64,000 bases of DNA from Actinopolyspora mzabensis (lineage in GTDB: Bacteria; Actinomycetota; Actinomycetes; Mycobacteriales; Pseudonocardiaceae): contig NZ_FNFM01000002.1 of assembly GCF_900101095.1 (NCBI RefSeq), positions 486,053 to 550,052 of the forward strand, written 5' to 3'. A program made the position numbers and the translations under genes. Numbering within the stretch: position 1 is the stretch's first letter; every line of letters begins with the position of its first letter. A model generated the notes under the pieces. It was not told where the DNA came from. It did no database searches and worked only from the letters and a program-made list of their open reading frames with translations. Below, piece by piece: positions 30,323-38,858 of the stretch.

Positions 30323-31189
30323 ATGTTGCGCGTCGCCGTCCCGAACAAGGGATCGCTGCACGGTCCGACCACCCAGCTACTCGAGGAGGCGGGCTACCGG
30401 CTTCATCGCGAGCATCGCGCCCTGTTCGCCGAGGACACGAGCAACAACGTGCGGTTCATCTTCTGGCGGGCCAGCGACATCGCGCGCAACGTGGGTGCCG
30501 GGGTGCTCGACGTCGGGATCACCGGACAGGACCTGCTGGCGGGCGCGGGCACTGCGGCGAGCACCACCGAGCTGCTGCGGCTCGGCTTCGGCAGCTCCCG
30601 GTTCTACTTCGCGGTCGCCAACGAGGGCCCGATCACCTCGGTCCCCGAGCTGGACGGCAAGCGGGTGGCCACCTCGTTCCCGAAACTCGCCGAACAGGCG
30701 GCGGCGCGGCACGGCATCCGGATCGAGCCGGTCGAACTGGACGGTGCCGTGGAGACCGCCGTGGAGCTCGGGCTGGCCGACGCGATCGCGGACGTGGTCG
30801 AGACGGGGTCCTCGCTGCGCGCGGCGGGGCTGACCACCCTCGGCGAACCGATCCTGCGCTCGCAGGCGGTGCTGGTTCGCGGCGCGGGCGCCTCCCTCGG
30901 TGACGAGCGCGAGCACGCCGTCGAGGTGCTGGGGCAACGGCTGCGAGGAGTGCTCGACGCCCGTTCCTACGTGGTGATGGACTACAACTGCCGGGAGACC
31001 GCGCTGCAGACGGCGACGGCGATCACCCCGGGCAAGGAGTCGCCCACCATCTCCAGCCTCACCGAGCCCGGCTGGGTAGCGGTACGGGCGATGGTCCCCA
31101 GGGCGGACGTGCAGGACGTGATGGACAAGCTCGCCGAGGTGGGGGCCACCGAGATCCTGGTGACCCGGCTGGAGGCCTGCAGGCTCTGA
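30323..31189 (+). CDS. hisG: ATP phosphoribosyltransferase HisG (long form)
   Basis: A 288-residue enzyme that joins ATP and PRPP in the first step of histidine synthesis. It begins MLRVAVPNKGSL, has the PRPP-binding region GLADAIADVVETGSSLRAAGL near residue 150, and the C-terminal regulatory domain for histidine feedback (SLTEPGWVAVRAMVP). Its length fits the hexameric long form that does not need HisZ. The usual actinobacterial partner hisE is not seen directly upstream, where only 282 bp separate it from the divergent gene. A weak TAGAAT lies near 30275. Confidence 0.96.
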   Translation: MLRVAVPNKGSLHGPTTQLLEEAGYRLHREHRALFAEDTSNNVRFIFWRASDIARNVGAGVLDVGITGQDLLAGAGTAASTTELLRLGFGSSRFYFAVANEGPITSVPELDGKRVATSFPKLAEQAAARHGIRIEPVELDGAVETAVELGLADAIADVVETGSSLRAAGLTTLGEPILRSQAVLVRGAGASLGDEREHAVEVLGQRLRGVLDARSYVVMDYNCRETALQTATAITPGKESPTISSLTEPGWVAVRAMVPRADVQDVMDKLAEVGATEILVTRLEACRL

Positions 31190-31255
31190 GCCGACTTCGT
31201 CGACTCGGTTCGCGAGGTCGGTGCCGTAGCGGAACCTCTCGCCTGAGCTCGCCGC

Positions 31256-31283
31256 GGCGGCACCGCCTCTGCGCGGCGCCGCC
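31256..31283. terminator. Bidirectional terminator-like hairpin between hisG and TetR genes
   Basis: GGCGGCACC (31256-31264) and GGCGCCGCC (31275-31283) form a stem with one mismatch around a 10-base loop, between convergent genes. It has no T-run. Confidence 0.5.
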
Positions 31284-31288
31284 CCTCG

Positions 31289-31876
31289 TCAGCGCTCGGG
31301 GACCAGGTGGGCCAGCACCGGGCGGAACTCCTCGGGACCGGGCGGTTCCTCGGCGATCAGGGCCTGCATCAGCAGTCCGTCGATGGCGGCGGGCAGCGCG
31401 CGTACCGCGCCGGTGTCGCTGGTCCCGGTGTCGTGCACGTATCCGGTGGCCACCTCGATCCAGCGACGTGCGGCCGGACGCAGCGCTGGTCTGCGCGCGG
31501 CCAGCAGGTACAGCTCGTACTCGGCCAGCGTCCGGCCGCGCTGCTCGCGGACCATGCGGGAGAGCATCTCGGCGGTGGCGGTGACCCATCCCTCGGGATC
31601 GTCGACCACTTGTTCGGTGAGTTCGCGCAGCTCGGCGATCATCGTCTCGCAGCTCTCCAGCAGGGCCGCGATCAGCACCCCGTCGATGCTCTCGAAGTAG
31701 TAGACGATCGAAGCGGGCGGCACACCGGCCTCACGTGCGATGTTGCGGTGACTGACCCCCGCGATGCCGTCCCGTTCGATCACGCGCAGGGTGGCGTCGA
31801 TGATCTCCCTGCGTCTGCGTTCCCCCTTGGCGCGGCGCCCGTCGGAGTGCTCGGTCGGATTGCCGCCGTGGGTCAA
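31289..31876 (-). CDS. TetR family regulator (SMR operon)
   Basis: A 195-residue protein. The helix-turn-helix is REIIDATLRVIERDGIAGVSHRNIAREAGVPPASIVYYFESIDGVL. The start is a TTG at 31876 with GGGAGG six bases upstream; it overlaps the stop codon of the upstream SMR gene by 4 bp (TTGA), so both are one transcript. It probably represses the pair through the inverted repeat at 32250-32276. Confidence 0.9.
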   Translation of the reverse strand: MTHGGNPTEHSDGRRAKGERRRREIIDATLRVIERDGIAGVSHRNIAREAGVPPASIVYYFESIDGVLIAALLESCETMIAELRELTEQVVDDPEGWVTATAEMLSRMVREQRGRTLAEYELYLLAARRPALRPAARRWIEVATGYVHDTGTSDTGAVRALPAAIDGLLMQALIAEEPPGPEEFRPVLAHLVPER

Positions 31877-32196
31877 TGCGTGCCTCCCGCCTCCAGCGCG
31901 ACCACACCACCGATGATCAGCAGGATCCCCGCGATCTGGGTCAGGGTCATGGTCTCGTTCAGGAACAACGCGCCGATCAGCACCACCAGGGCCACCCCGG
32001 CGGCAGACCAGATGGCGTAGGCGACGCCGACGGGGATGCCCATCTTGAGCACGTTCGCCAGCGCCACGAACGCGGAACCGTAGCCGAGCACCACCAACAC
32101 CAGGGGAAGAGGTCTGCTCAGCCCGTCGACGAACCGCAGCGAGAGGGTGCCGAGCACCTCCGACAGGATCGCCACCACCAACACGATGTAGGCCAA
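31873..32196 (-). CDS. Small multidrug resistance (SMR) transporter
   Basis: A 107-residue protein with four hydrophobic helices, starting MAYIVLVVAILSEVLGTLSLRF with the membrane-embedded glutamate (Glu13) used for proton/drug coupling, and later VAYAIWSAAGVALVVLIGALFLNE, a standard SMR signature. It would export cationic antiseptics or guanidinium-type compounds as a dimer in the cytoplasmic membrane. It is the first gene of an operon with the TetR gene. Confidence 0.93.
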   Translation of the reverse strand: MAYIVLVVAILSEVLGTLSLRFVDGLSRPLPLVLVVLGYGSAFVALANVLKMGIPVGVAYAIWSAAGVALVVLIGALFLNETMTLTQIAGILLIIGGVVALEAGGTH

Positions 32197-32249
32197 CTGC
32201 CCTCCGAACTCCCGTACGGATCGTCGCGGCTACCGCGAACCGACCAAAA

Positions 32250-32276
32250 ATTGAACGACTGTACTACTTCTTCAAT
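32250..32276. promoter_or_regulatory. Inverted repeat in the SMR promoter
   Basis: ATTGAA (32250-32255) and TTCAAT (32271-32276) around a 15-base AT-rich spacer, 54-80 bp upstream of the SMR start. It is a probable TetR operator. Confidence 0.5.
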
Positions 32277-32317
32277 ATACCGCCGCCGTTCCGGAGTGTC
32301 GATGTGTCAGCTCAGCG

Positions 32318-32818
32318 CTACCGACCGCCGCGCTCGTCCTCGCCGGAACCGAAGATCATCGAGGACAGCAGGATCACGGCCCAGATCCCCATCGGGAAGA
32401 TCGGCCAGAAGAAAGTGGGACCGCCGGAGGCGATCGAGGTGATCAGCCAGATACCGACGAGCACGAAGGAGGTCCCCGCCCAGTCCCGCCACTCGGCGCC
32501 CCGGCTTCGCCGCCCGCGGTTCCGTTCGACCGACTGCTCGTGCTCGTCGTCGTTCCCGACCGCCGGGACGGCGGAACGCCCCTGCCGGGCGGGCCGGGAG
32601 GTGTCCGGCAGATCCCGCGTCAGGGGTTCCAGCTCGGCGCGGGTCACCGCGGCGTAAGCCTGCCCGACCCGTTCGTCGAACTCGGCTATGTCGAGCCTGC
32701 CCTCGTTCATCGCGTGGCGCAGCCGCTCGGCGACCGCCTCCCGCTCGGCGTCCGAGGCGCGCACGCCCCGTTCGTTCGGGCCGCTCCCATCCGGGCCACT
32801 CGCTGCTGGGCCGGACAT
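32318..32818 (-). CDS. DUF1707 membrane protein
   Basis: A 166-residue protein. Residues about 20-70 form a DUF1707 domain (VRASDAEREAVAERLRHAMNEGRLDIAEFDERV), with the DR/ASD start and the GRL and FDER landmarks. A hydrophilic linker and two hydrophobic segments (TSFVLVGIWLITSIA, FFWPIFPMGIWAVILL) follow. DUF1707 is common in actinobacteria and its function is unknown. The ATG at 32818 has GGGAGG at good spacing; the longer reading to 32875 is not needed. Confidence 0.88.
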   Translation of the reverse strand: MSGPAASGPDGSGPNERGVRASDAEREAVAERLRHAMNEGRLDIAEFDERVGQAYAAVTRAELEPLTRDLPDTSRPARQGRSAVPAVGNDDEHEQSVERNRGRRSRGAEWRDWAGTSFVLVGIWLITSIASGGPTFFWPIFPMGIWAVILLSSMIFGSGEDERGGR

Positions 32819-33333
32819 CACGCCTCCCGATCGGCCGTTCCCGAGGTACGCCACACCGCGCGGTACTTCCGGCACGATGCTGTGCGAGGAGGATACCGAA
32901 GTCGTGGTCGTGCCGGGGACGTTTCACCACAACGGCGACACCGGAACGCACCGCGATGGTTCCGACTGGATCGATCAAAGCCGGACTCGGACCACGAGAG
33001 TGGCGAAAATCGCACCCGCCATGAACTCGCACCATCCGGGCGCGACAGTGCCTTCGCGCAGGCCGCGCGGCGCAGTTCGACGCGCCACCGACGAGCGGCG
33101 AGCAATCAGACACACCCGCGATGCGCAGCGCGAACAGCGCAGCGTAGCGTTCTGTTACGCTTCCCCGGATTCCACGCCGACGGCAGGCGGACGACCTCGC
33201 GCCCGACTAGTCTTCCGTGTCGCCGTCTCGCACAATCACCGACTGTTCCCACCCCGAGCGACGCCCCTATGGTTACCGACGAGTAATAGAGGCTAAGCTC
33301 AGCGTCCAAACCCGCGAACAGGAGGCCACGAGC
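32819..33333. other. 515-bp intergenic region upstream of the Fe-S reductase
   Basis: No gene is supported. It must hold divergent promoters for the DUF1707 gene and the reductase. AGCGTA and TACGCT form a short inverted repeat near 33140-33163. I see no other structure. Confidence 0.4.
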
Positions 33334-35589
33334 ATGGTAGCCCTGCAGCTCGTCCTGGGCCTGATCTGTCTTGCCGTGACCGCGGTCGCGGTGGTCATGG
33401 TGGTCAGGACCGTTCGACGGATGGTGCAGTCCATCCGGCTCGGACAACCGGACCCGAACCGCAAGGGGCCGTTCGGTACCCGATTCTCCAACATGCTCAA
33501 GGAAGTCCTCGGGCACACCAGGATGCTCAAGTGGAGCCACGTGGGAGTGGCCCACTGGTTCGTCATGCTGGGCTTCGGCGGACTCAGCCTGAGCGTGCTG
33601 GTCGCCTACGGCGAAGTGTTCCACGCGCCGTTCGAGATCCCGTGGCTGGGATCGTTCGGCCCCTGGAACCTGATCGTCGAGATCCTGGGCGTGACCACCA
33701 TCCTCGGCGGTATCTGGCTCAGCGCCATACGCCAGCTCAACCACCCGCGCCGCGCCGGCAGGGTCTCCCGCTTCGCGGGCTCCAACTTCTGGCAGGCCTA
33801 CTTCGTCGAAGCCGTGGTCGTGCTGGAGGGCGTGGGCATCATGGGCCTGCGCTCGTTCAAGGTCTCCTCCGACCTGTTCCACGCCCCGGTGTGGTCGGCT
33901 CCGGTGAGCTTCGCGCTGGGCAGCGTACTGCCCGCCAGCGCGTTCGCGGTCTCGCTGTTCGCCGCGTTCAAGATCCTCTCGGCGATGATCTGGGTCATCG
34001 TCATCGCCTCGAACATCACCATGGGCGTGGCCTGGCACCGGTTCACCGCGTTCTTCAACATCTACTTCAAGCGCGATCCCGAACGCACCGCGCTGGGCGC
34101 GCTGAAGCCGATGATGAGCAACGGCGCCCCGATCGACTTCGAGGAGGCCGACCCGGACACCGACACCTTCGGTGCCGGCCAGGTGGAGGACTTCTCCTGG
34201 AAGGGCTGGCTGGACTTCACCACCTGCACCGAGTGCGGGCGTTGCCAGTCGCAGTGCCCGGCCTGGAACACGGCCAAGCCGCTGTCGCCGAAGATGCTGA
34301 TCACCAGCCTGCGCGACCACGCCTACACCAAGGCGCCCTACCTGCTGGAGGGCGGCAAGAAGGACATGACCGGCGAGGAGGTCGGCCTCACCGGTGACGA
34401 CGCGGAGGAGCGTAAGGGCAGGATCGACGCCCTGGCGCTGGCCGAGTCGGAGAAACCGCTGGTGGGCGGCCCGGAGGAAGCCGGGATCATCGACCCCGAG
34501 GTGCTGTGGGCCTGCACCAGCTGCGGCGCCTGCGTCGAGCAGTGCCCGGTGGACATCGAGCACGTCGACCACATCGTCGACATGCGGCGCTACCAGGTGA
34601 TGATCGAGTCGAACTTCCCCACCGAGCTGGGCGGGATGTTCAAGAACCTGGAGAACAAGGGCAACCCGTGGGGCCAGAACAACAAGGACCGGCTGGCCTG
34701 GACCCAGGATCTCGACTTCGAGGTCCCGGTCTTCGACGGTGAACTCGAGGAGGACGTCGAATACCTGTTCTGGGTCGGTTGCGCGGGCGCGTTCGAGGAC
34801 CGCGCGAAGAAGACCACGCAGGCGGTCGCCGAACTGCTGCACATCGCGGGCGTGAAGTACACCGTGCTCGGCCCGGACGAGGGCTGCACCGGCGACCCGG
34901 CGCGCCGCGCGGGCAACGAGTTCCTGTTCCAGACGCTGGCCGAGCAGAACGTGGAAACGCTGAACTCGGTGTTCGAGAACCGCGAGCCCGGCAAACGCAA
35001 GATCGTCGCCACCTGCGCTCACTGCTTCAACAGCCTGGCCAACGAGTACGGCCAGCTGGGCGGCAACTACGAGGTGGTGCACCACACGCAGCTGCTCAAC
35101 CGGCTGGTGCGGGAGAAGCGGCTGGTCCCGGTGGCCCCGGTCACCGAGGACGTCACCTACCACGACCCGTGCTACATCGGCAGGCACAACAAGGTCTACG
35201 AACCGCCGCGGGACCTGGTCAACGCCTCGGGCGCCTCGTTCCGCGAGATGCCCCGCCACGCCGACCGCGCGATGTGCTGCGGCGCGGGTGGCGCCCGGAT
35301 GTGGATGGAGGAGCGCACCGGCAAGCGGATCAACCTCGACCGGGTGGACGAGGCACTGGGCACCGCGTCGTCGAAGGTCGCCACCGGCTGCCCGTTCTGC
35401 AAGGTCATGCTCACCGACGGGATGACAACGCGGCAGAACGAGCAGGTCGCCTCGGAGAACGTCGAGGTCGTCGACGTGGCGCAGCTGCTGCTGCAGTCGG
35501 TCAGGCGCGGCACCGACGGTGACGGTTCCGGCGGTGACGGGGCCCAGGACTCGGACGGCGTCGCGGCGAGCGCCGAGTCCAGCGGCTGA
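33334..35589 (+). CDS. Membrane-bound Fe-S oxidoreductase (Rv0338c-like, CCG-domain)
   Basis: A 751-residue protein. The first 250 residues contain about five membrane helices with histidines spaced for heme or quinone binding (HTRMLKWSHVGVAHWFVML). Then come two [4Fe-4S] motifs, CTECGRCQSQCPAW and CTSCGACVEQCPVD, and two cysteine-rich CCG domains as in heterodisulfide reductase HdrD (GCTGDPARRAGNE, CAHCFNSL, CCGAGGARMWMEE, CPFCKVML). The family transfers electrons between a membrane pool and an unknown partner. The ATG follows AGGAGG at eight bases. A strong hairpin terminator follows the gene. Confidence 0.92.
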   Translation: MVALQLVLGLICLAVTAVAVVMVVRTVRRMVQSIRLGQPDPNRKGPFGTRFSNMLKEVLGHTRMLKWSHVGVAHWFVMLGFGGLSLSVLVAYGEVFHAPFEIPWLGSFGPWNLIVEILGVTTILGGIWLSAIRQLNHPRRAGRVSRFAGSNFWQAYFVEAVVVLEGVGIMGLRSFKVSSDLFHAPVWSAPVSFALGSVLPASAFAVSLFAAFKILSAMIWVIVIASNITMGVAWHRFTAFFNIYFKRDPERTALGALKPMMSNGAPIDFEEADPDTDTFGAGQVEDFSWKGWLDFTTCTECGRCQSQCPAWNTAKPLSPKMLITSLRDHAYTKAPYLLEGGKKDMTGEEVGLTGDDAEERKGRIDALALAESEKPLVGGPEEAGIIDPEVLWACTSCGACVEQCPVDIEHVDHIVDMRRYQVMIESNFPTELGGMFKNLENKGNPWGQNNKDRLAWTQDLDFEVPVFDGELEEDVEYLFWVGCAGAFEDRAKKTTQAVAELLHIAGVKYTVLGPDEGCTGDPARRAGNEFLFQTLAEQNVETLNSVFENREPGKRKIVATCAHCFNSLANEYGQLGGNYEVVHHTQLLNRLVREKRLVPVAPVTEDVTYHDPCYIGRHNKVYEPPRDLVNASGASFREMPRHADRAMCCGAGGARMWMEERTGKRINLDRVDEALGTASSKVATGCPFCKVMLTDGMTTRQNEQVASENVEVVDVAQLLLQSVRRGTDGDGSGGDGAQDSDGVAASAESSG

Positions 35590-35686
35590 CCGAGGCCGTA
35601 GTCCCCTCACGGGGGTTGCGTTCCCCCGCTCGGGCCCGACTTCCCGGCCACCCGAGTTCCCGGCCAGGGGCTTTCGTTCGGTGAAC

Positions 35687-35725
35687 GGGGCCGGATTCCC
35701 ATTCGGGAGTCCGGCCCCGCTTTAT
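35687..35725 (+). terminator. Intrinsic terminator of the Fe-S reductase gene
   Basis: GGGGCCGGA (35687-35695) and TCCGGCCCC (35710-35718) form a perfect 9-bp stem, extended by TTCCC/GGGAG, followed by GCTTTAT. Confidence 0.85.
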
Positions 35726-35817
35726 GCCCGGCTCCGCTTCCTCTCCGGTCCCGTACCGCGCGGCCCCTGTGCTGTCCGCTGCCATTCGACGGAGCAGCAC
35801 CGCCCCTCCCCGTGTAC

Positions 35818-35833
35818 ATTTCGCGAGAAATCG
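35818..35833 (+). repeat. Dispersed interrupted palindrome, copy 6
   Basis: ATTTCGCGAGAAATCG followed by ACGCCGCC; the left outer CG is AC here. It lies upstream of the NmrA-like gene. See also the ATT-start finding. Confidence 0.8.
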
Positions 35834-35921
35834 ACGCCGCCCCGCGAAAGCCGTCCCGTGTCGGTCCCCCCGGGCATACTCCGCCGCGGAATCCGCTGTC
35901 CAGCAGTCCCGGAGGTGCCCC

Positions 35922-36791
35922 ATTACCACTGTCGTAACCACTCCCACGGGAAAGATCGGCTCCCGGGCCGTGCGCGTACTCCTCCAGGCGGGGATCAGAC
36001 CGCGAGTGCTGCTTCGCGAACCCGGCAACCTCGACCGGGCGACCCGCGAGTTGGTCGAGGTCCACCGTTGTGACCAGGGGGATGCCGAGGCGGTGGTTCG
36101 GGCGACGCGGGGAGCCGAACGCCTGCTCTGGATCAACCCGCCGGACTCGGATGACGATCCGATCACGGGCTACGCTCACATGGGGACCAACGCCGCCCGA
36201 GCCGTCACCGAGAACGGAATCGGCAGAACGGTGTTCGTCAGCAGCATCGGTGCTGAGAAGGGCTCCGGAGTCGGCGAGATCGACGGGCTCGCACGGACGG
36301 AACGGTTGTTGAACGAAACCGGTGCGAATGTCTCGCACCTGCGGTGCGGTTACTTCTTCACCAACCTGCTCGCGCAGGCGGAGGAGATCCGGACCGGAGT
36401 GCTGCGAACACCGTGGCCGCTCGACTTCCCGATGGCGTGGGTCGATCCACGGGACATCGGTGAGGTGGCGGCGGCCCGACTGCTGTCGGACGAGTGGTCC
36501 GGACAGCGGGTACAGGCCGTGCACGGTCCCGAGGACCTGACCTTCTCGCGCGTGGCCGGGGTGCTGGGAGAGGTCCTGGGACACGACGTGGTTCCCGAAC
36601 GGATCTCAGACGATTGGCTCCGCGCCTCGCTGTCGGCGGTGGGACTGTCCGAGCGGCGGATCGAGGGAATCGTGGGCATGTCGGCGGGGATGCGTGAGAA
36701 CTTCACGCCCGAGCAGCGGCGGGATCCGGTCACCACCACGCCGACCACGCTCGGATCCTGGGCCTGGGAGAACCTCCGCCCGAGGACGTAG
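35922..36791 (+). CDS. NmrA-like NAD(P)-binding protein, apparent ATT start
   Basis: The reading frame opens with VVTTPTGKIGSRAVRVLL, a Rossmann strand and TGxxG turn of NmrA-type proteins, and ends WENLRPRT, giving about 289 residues. No ATG, GTG or TTG lies at the right place. GGAGG at 35911-35915 is followed six bases later by ATT ACC ACT GTC, so ATT at 35922 is the likely start. An in-frame ATG at 35724 would add 66 residues that pass through a copy of the intergenic palindrome and are not family-like. The protein resembles that at 14635; the substrate is unknown. Confidence 0.82.
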   Translation: MTTVVTTPTGKIGSRAVRVLLQAGIRPRVLLREPGNLDRATRELVEVHRCDQGDAEAVVRATRGAERLLWINPPDSDDDPITGYAHMGTNAARAVTENGIGRTVFVSSIGAEKGSGVGEIDGLARTERLLNETGANVSHLRCGYFFTNLLAQAEEIRTGVLRTPWPLDFPMAWVDPRDIGEVAAARLLSDEWSGQRVQAVHGPEDLTFSRVAGVLGEVLGHDVVPERISDDWLRASLSAVGLSERRIEGIVGMSAGMRENFTPEQRRDPVTTTPTTLGSWAWENLRPRT

Positions 36792-36877
36792 CCGACCGCG
36801 ATCCCGGCCGAGCGGTCGGATGCCCATAGCCGGGGACCACCTTGCACGTCCGTCCGGCGTCCCGCACCCTCGCGCGG

Positions 36878-36895
36878 CGGTTTCGCGGGAAACCG
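36878..36895 (+). repeat. Dispersed interrupted palindrome, copy 7 (GCGG centre)
   Basis: CGGTTTC-GCGG-GAAACCG followed by ACA. The outer bases have changed on both arms, so pairing is kept. It lies between convergent genes. Confidence 0.75.
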
Positions 36896-36904
36896 ACAGC
36901 TCGG

Positions 36905-37765
36905 TCACTCCGGAACGGCGGTGAGCACCAGCGGGGTGTCGACGCCCTGGCAGGCACTGAGATCCGCCAGGAAACCACCGACCCACCCCAGGGCGTCCAA
37001 CGACCACTCGGCGAGGGTGCCGTGGAAGGTCGTCCGGTGCAGCGACGGCCCGTTCCAGAGGTGATCCCCGAACGGCGGCCGCAAAGCCAACGGCTCGTGG
37101 CCGTCCGGTGAGTGCGTCCGGCACACGAACACTTCCTGGTTCTGTCGGTTGATCCGCTCCCGAATCCCGGGCACGGCCTCGGGCAGGGAGGGGTCCTGCC
37201 CGCTGTCCAGCGTGACCCGCACCGGGAGCTCGCCCCCCGGAGCACCGCTCAGGAACCACTCGGCGGTGAACAGCGAGGGCGGCATCCGGGAAGCGGCTGG
37301 ATCGAGACATTGAACCGGCAGCAGCAGCTGTACCGCTCGCAGCCGCAGCGTCCCGATCCGTGCCACCGCGTCACCGACGCAGCGCAGCAAGGGCTGCACA
37401 GGTATCGGTCGTTCTTCGGTCAGCGGTCGCACCCCCACCTGGACCCACGCGGCCAGCGGCGCCTCGGGATCGGAGAGCGGGTGCTCGAGTCCGGCATCGT
37501 TCATGCCCCACAGGCCCGTGGCTCCGACCTGTCTCACATCCGTGAGCTGCCCAGTGGCGGTCTTCCGGGCACTCGTGCCGATGTCGTGCAGCCACCCCAT
37601 GGCTTGTGACCTGGCGTGGAACAAGGCGTAGAGGTCCTGCTCCGCGTCGGGCTCCCGCCAAGGGTGCGGTTCGAGCTCGCCGTACAGCGCGGCGAACACG
37701 GTTCCCACCGGGCCGCTGCTGTCGGGTGCCACTCCGGGACTCGGTTCTTCACCGCTGTCAGTCAA
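36905..37765 (-). CDS. Protein of unknown function
   Basis: A 286-residue soluble protein. I do not recognise a family. It is rich in Trp, Pro and Leu, has no signal peptide or membrane segment, and contains segments such as FAALYGELEPHPWREPDAEQDLYALFHAR and LRLRAVQLLLPVQCLDP. It starts 9 bp after the stop codon of the secreted-protein gene upstream, so the two form an operon next to the Wadjet genes but on the opposite strand. Confidence 0.7.
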   Translation of the reverse strand: MTDSGEEPSPGVAPDSSGPVGTVFAALYGELEPHPWREPDAEQDLYALFHARSQAMGWLHDIGTSARKTATGQLTDVRQVGATGLWGMNDAGLEHPLSDPEAPLAAWVQVGVRPLTEERPIPVQPLLRCVGDAVARIGTLRLRAVQLLLPVQCLDPAASRMPPSLFTAEWFLSGAPGGELPVRVTLDSGQDPSLPEAVPGIRERINRQNQEVFVCRTHSPDGHEPLALRPPFGDHLWNGPSLHRTTFHGTLAEWSLDALGWVGGFLADLSACQGVDTPLVLTAVPE

Positions 37766-37774
37766 TCGGCTCCC

Positions 37775-38494
37775 TCAGTCATGGACTCGACAGTCCACAT
37801 CGGCCTGCTTGGTGGAGACCCCGGGATTGTCGACTTCCCAGTTCACGTCGACGTCAACGTGAGCACGCCACGAGGTTCTCGCGAAGGAGTCGCAGCGTTC
37901 GCGGACATTGAGCCACCTGCTACTACTACGACCCGGTTTCTGGTTCTCGTTCGTGTTGCACGCCTTCCGTCGCCACGTGTGATCGGTATACCACTCGTAA
38001 AGACACGCGGTGACCGTTGCCCTGTCGTTGTCGCAGTCGCCCTGGTGCCACCACGCGTGAGCGGATACATCGGAACGGTTCCCCGAAACGTGCGGATTGT
38101 CGGAGTCGGCCACTGGGGTACACCCGGCCGACGTCTCGGCGGGAGCGCCTCTCCCGACCGTAAGCGTTTCGACCTTCTCACCGGATCTCGGCGAACTCGC
38201 CCCGACGTCGCGCGGCGCGACGGCGGGCACGGCCTCGGGATCGATCGCCTGCTGGAGCTTCGTTTTGATGATCTTCGGAGGAAGGTCGGGCTCGTCGGTG
38301 CTGTTCGCCGTCGAACCCGGCATCGGAACCGCATCCGGTGTCCGCTCGACGGTGGGTGACGGTACGGCCGCCATCGCCGGAGACGTGAGCAAACCGGTGA
38401 GAGCGACCGTCGAGACCAGTACGGTGCTCCATCGTCGAGGCGTAGTGGACACGCCGGATGTTCGCCGCATGAGTGGACGTCGTTCGTGGTGCAT
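37775..38494 (-). CDS. Secreted protein of unknown function
   Basis: A 239-residue protein with a good Sec signal peptide: basic start (MHHERRPLMRR), hydrophobic core (VLVSTVALTGLLTS) and a PAMAA cleavage site near residue 43. The mature part has five to six cysteines and a C-terminal domain (GNRSDVSAHAWWHQGDCDND, YEWYTDHTWRRKACNTNENQ) that looks like a small disulfide-bonded extracellular domain. No enzyme motif is visible. The ATG at 38494 follows CGGAGG. It is the first gene of a two-gene operon. Confidence 0.78.
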   Translation of the reverse strand: MHHERRPLMRRTSGVSTTPRRWSTVLVSTVALTGLLTSPAMAAVPSPTVERTPDAVPMPGSTANSTDEPDLPPKIIKTKLQQAIDPEAVPAVAPRDVGASSPRSGEKVETLTVGRGAPAETSAGCTPVADSDNPHVSGNRSDVSAHAWWHQGDCDNDRATVTACLYEWYTDHTWRRKACNTNENQKPGRSSSRWLNVRERCDSFARTSWRAHVDVDVNWEVDNPGVSTKQADVDCRVHD

Positions 38495-38746
38495 GTTCGA
38501 TCCTCCGGAACACGGACCGCCGGGTAGGGCAGTACACGGGTGGGACCTCGTCGCCGGTCGGGAAACTCCGCCCGTTCGACAGAGCTGCTCCAGATTGCCG
38601 TGCGAAACAGCCCACCGCTATTCACTGATCGTGTAAGAAGAACGCCGAATCGTATGCCGACGGCGCCGACGAAAAACACTCTCGCTGTCGTCCGGGAAAC
38701 ACGTCCGAGCACCGGACGCACCGGTTGCGCGGCCCGACGTTCCGCG

Positions 38747-38763
38747 CGTTTCGCGGGAAATCG
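38747..38763 (+). repeat. Dispersed interrupted palindrome, copy 8 (GCGG centre)
   Basis: GTTTC-GCGG-GAAAT followed by CGACCA. It lies in the 364-bp divergent gap 38495-38858 between the secreted-protein gene and jetA; the rest of that gap shows only presumed promoters. Confidence 0.75.
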
Positions 38764-38858
38764 ACCACGGGCACCCGAGGTGTCGGTAGCGTCTCCTATG
38801 GTGGCGTCGGGTGACCGCTTCCCGAGACGGTTCCAGCGGTCCGGAAAAGGGGGGTGCC

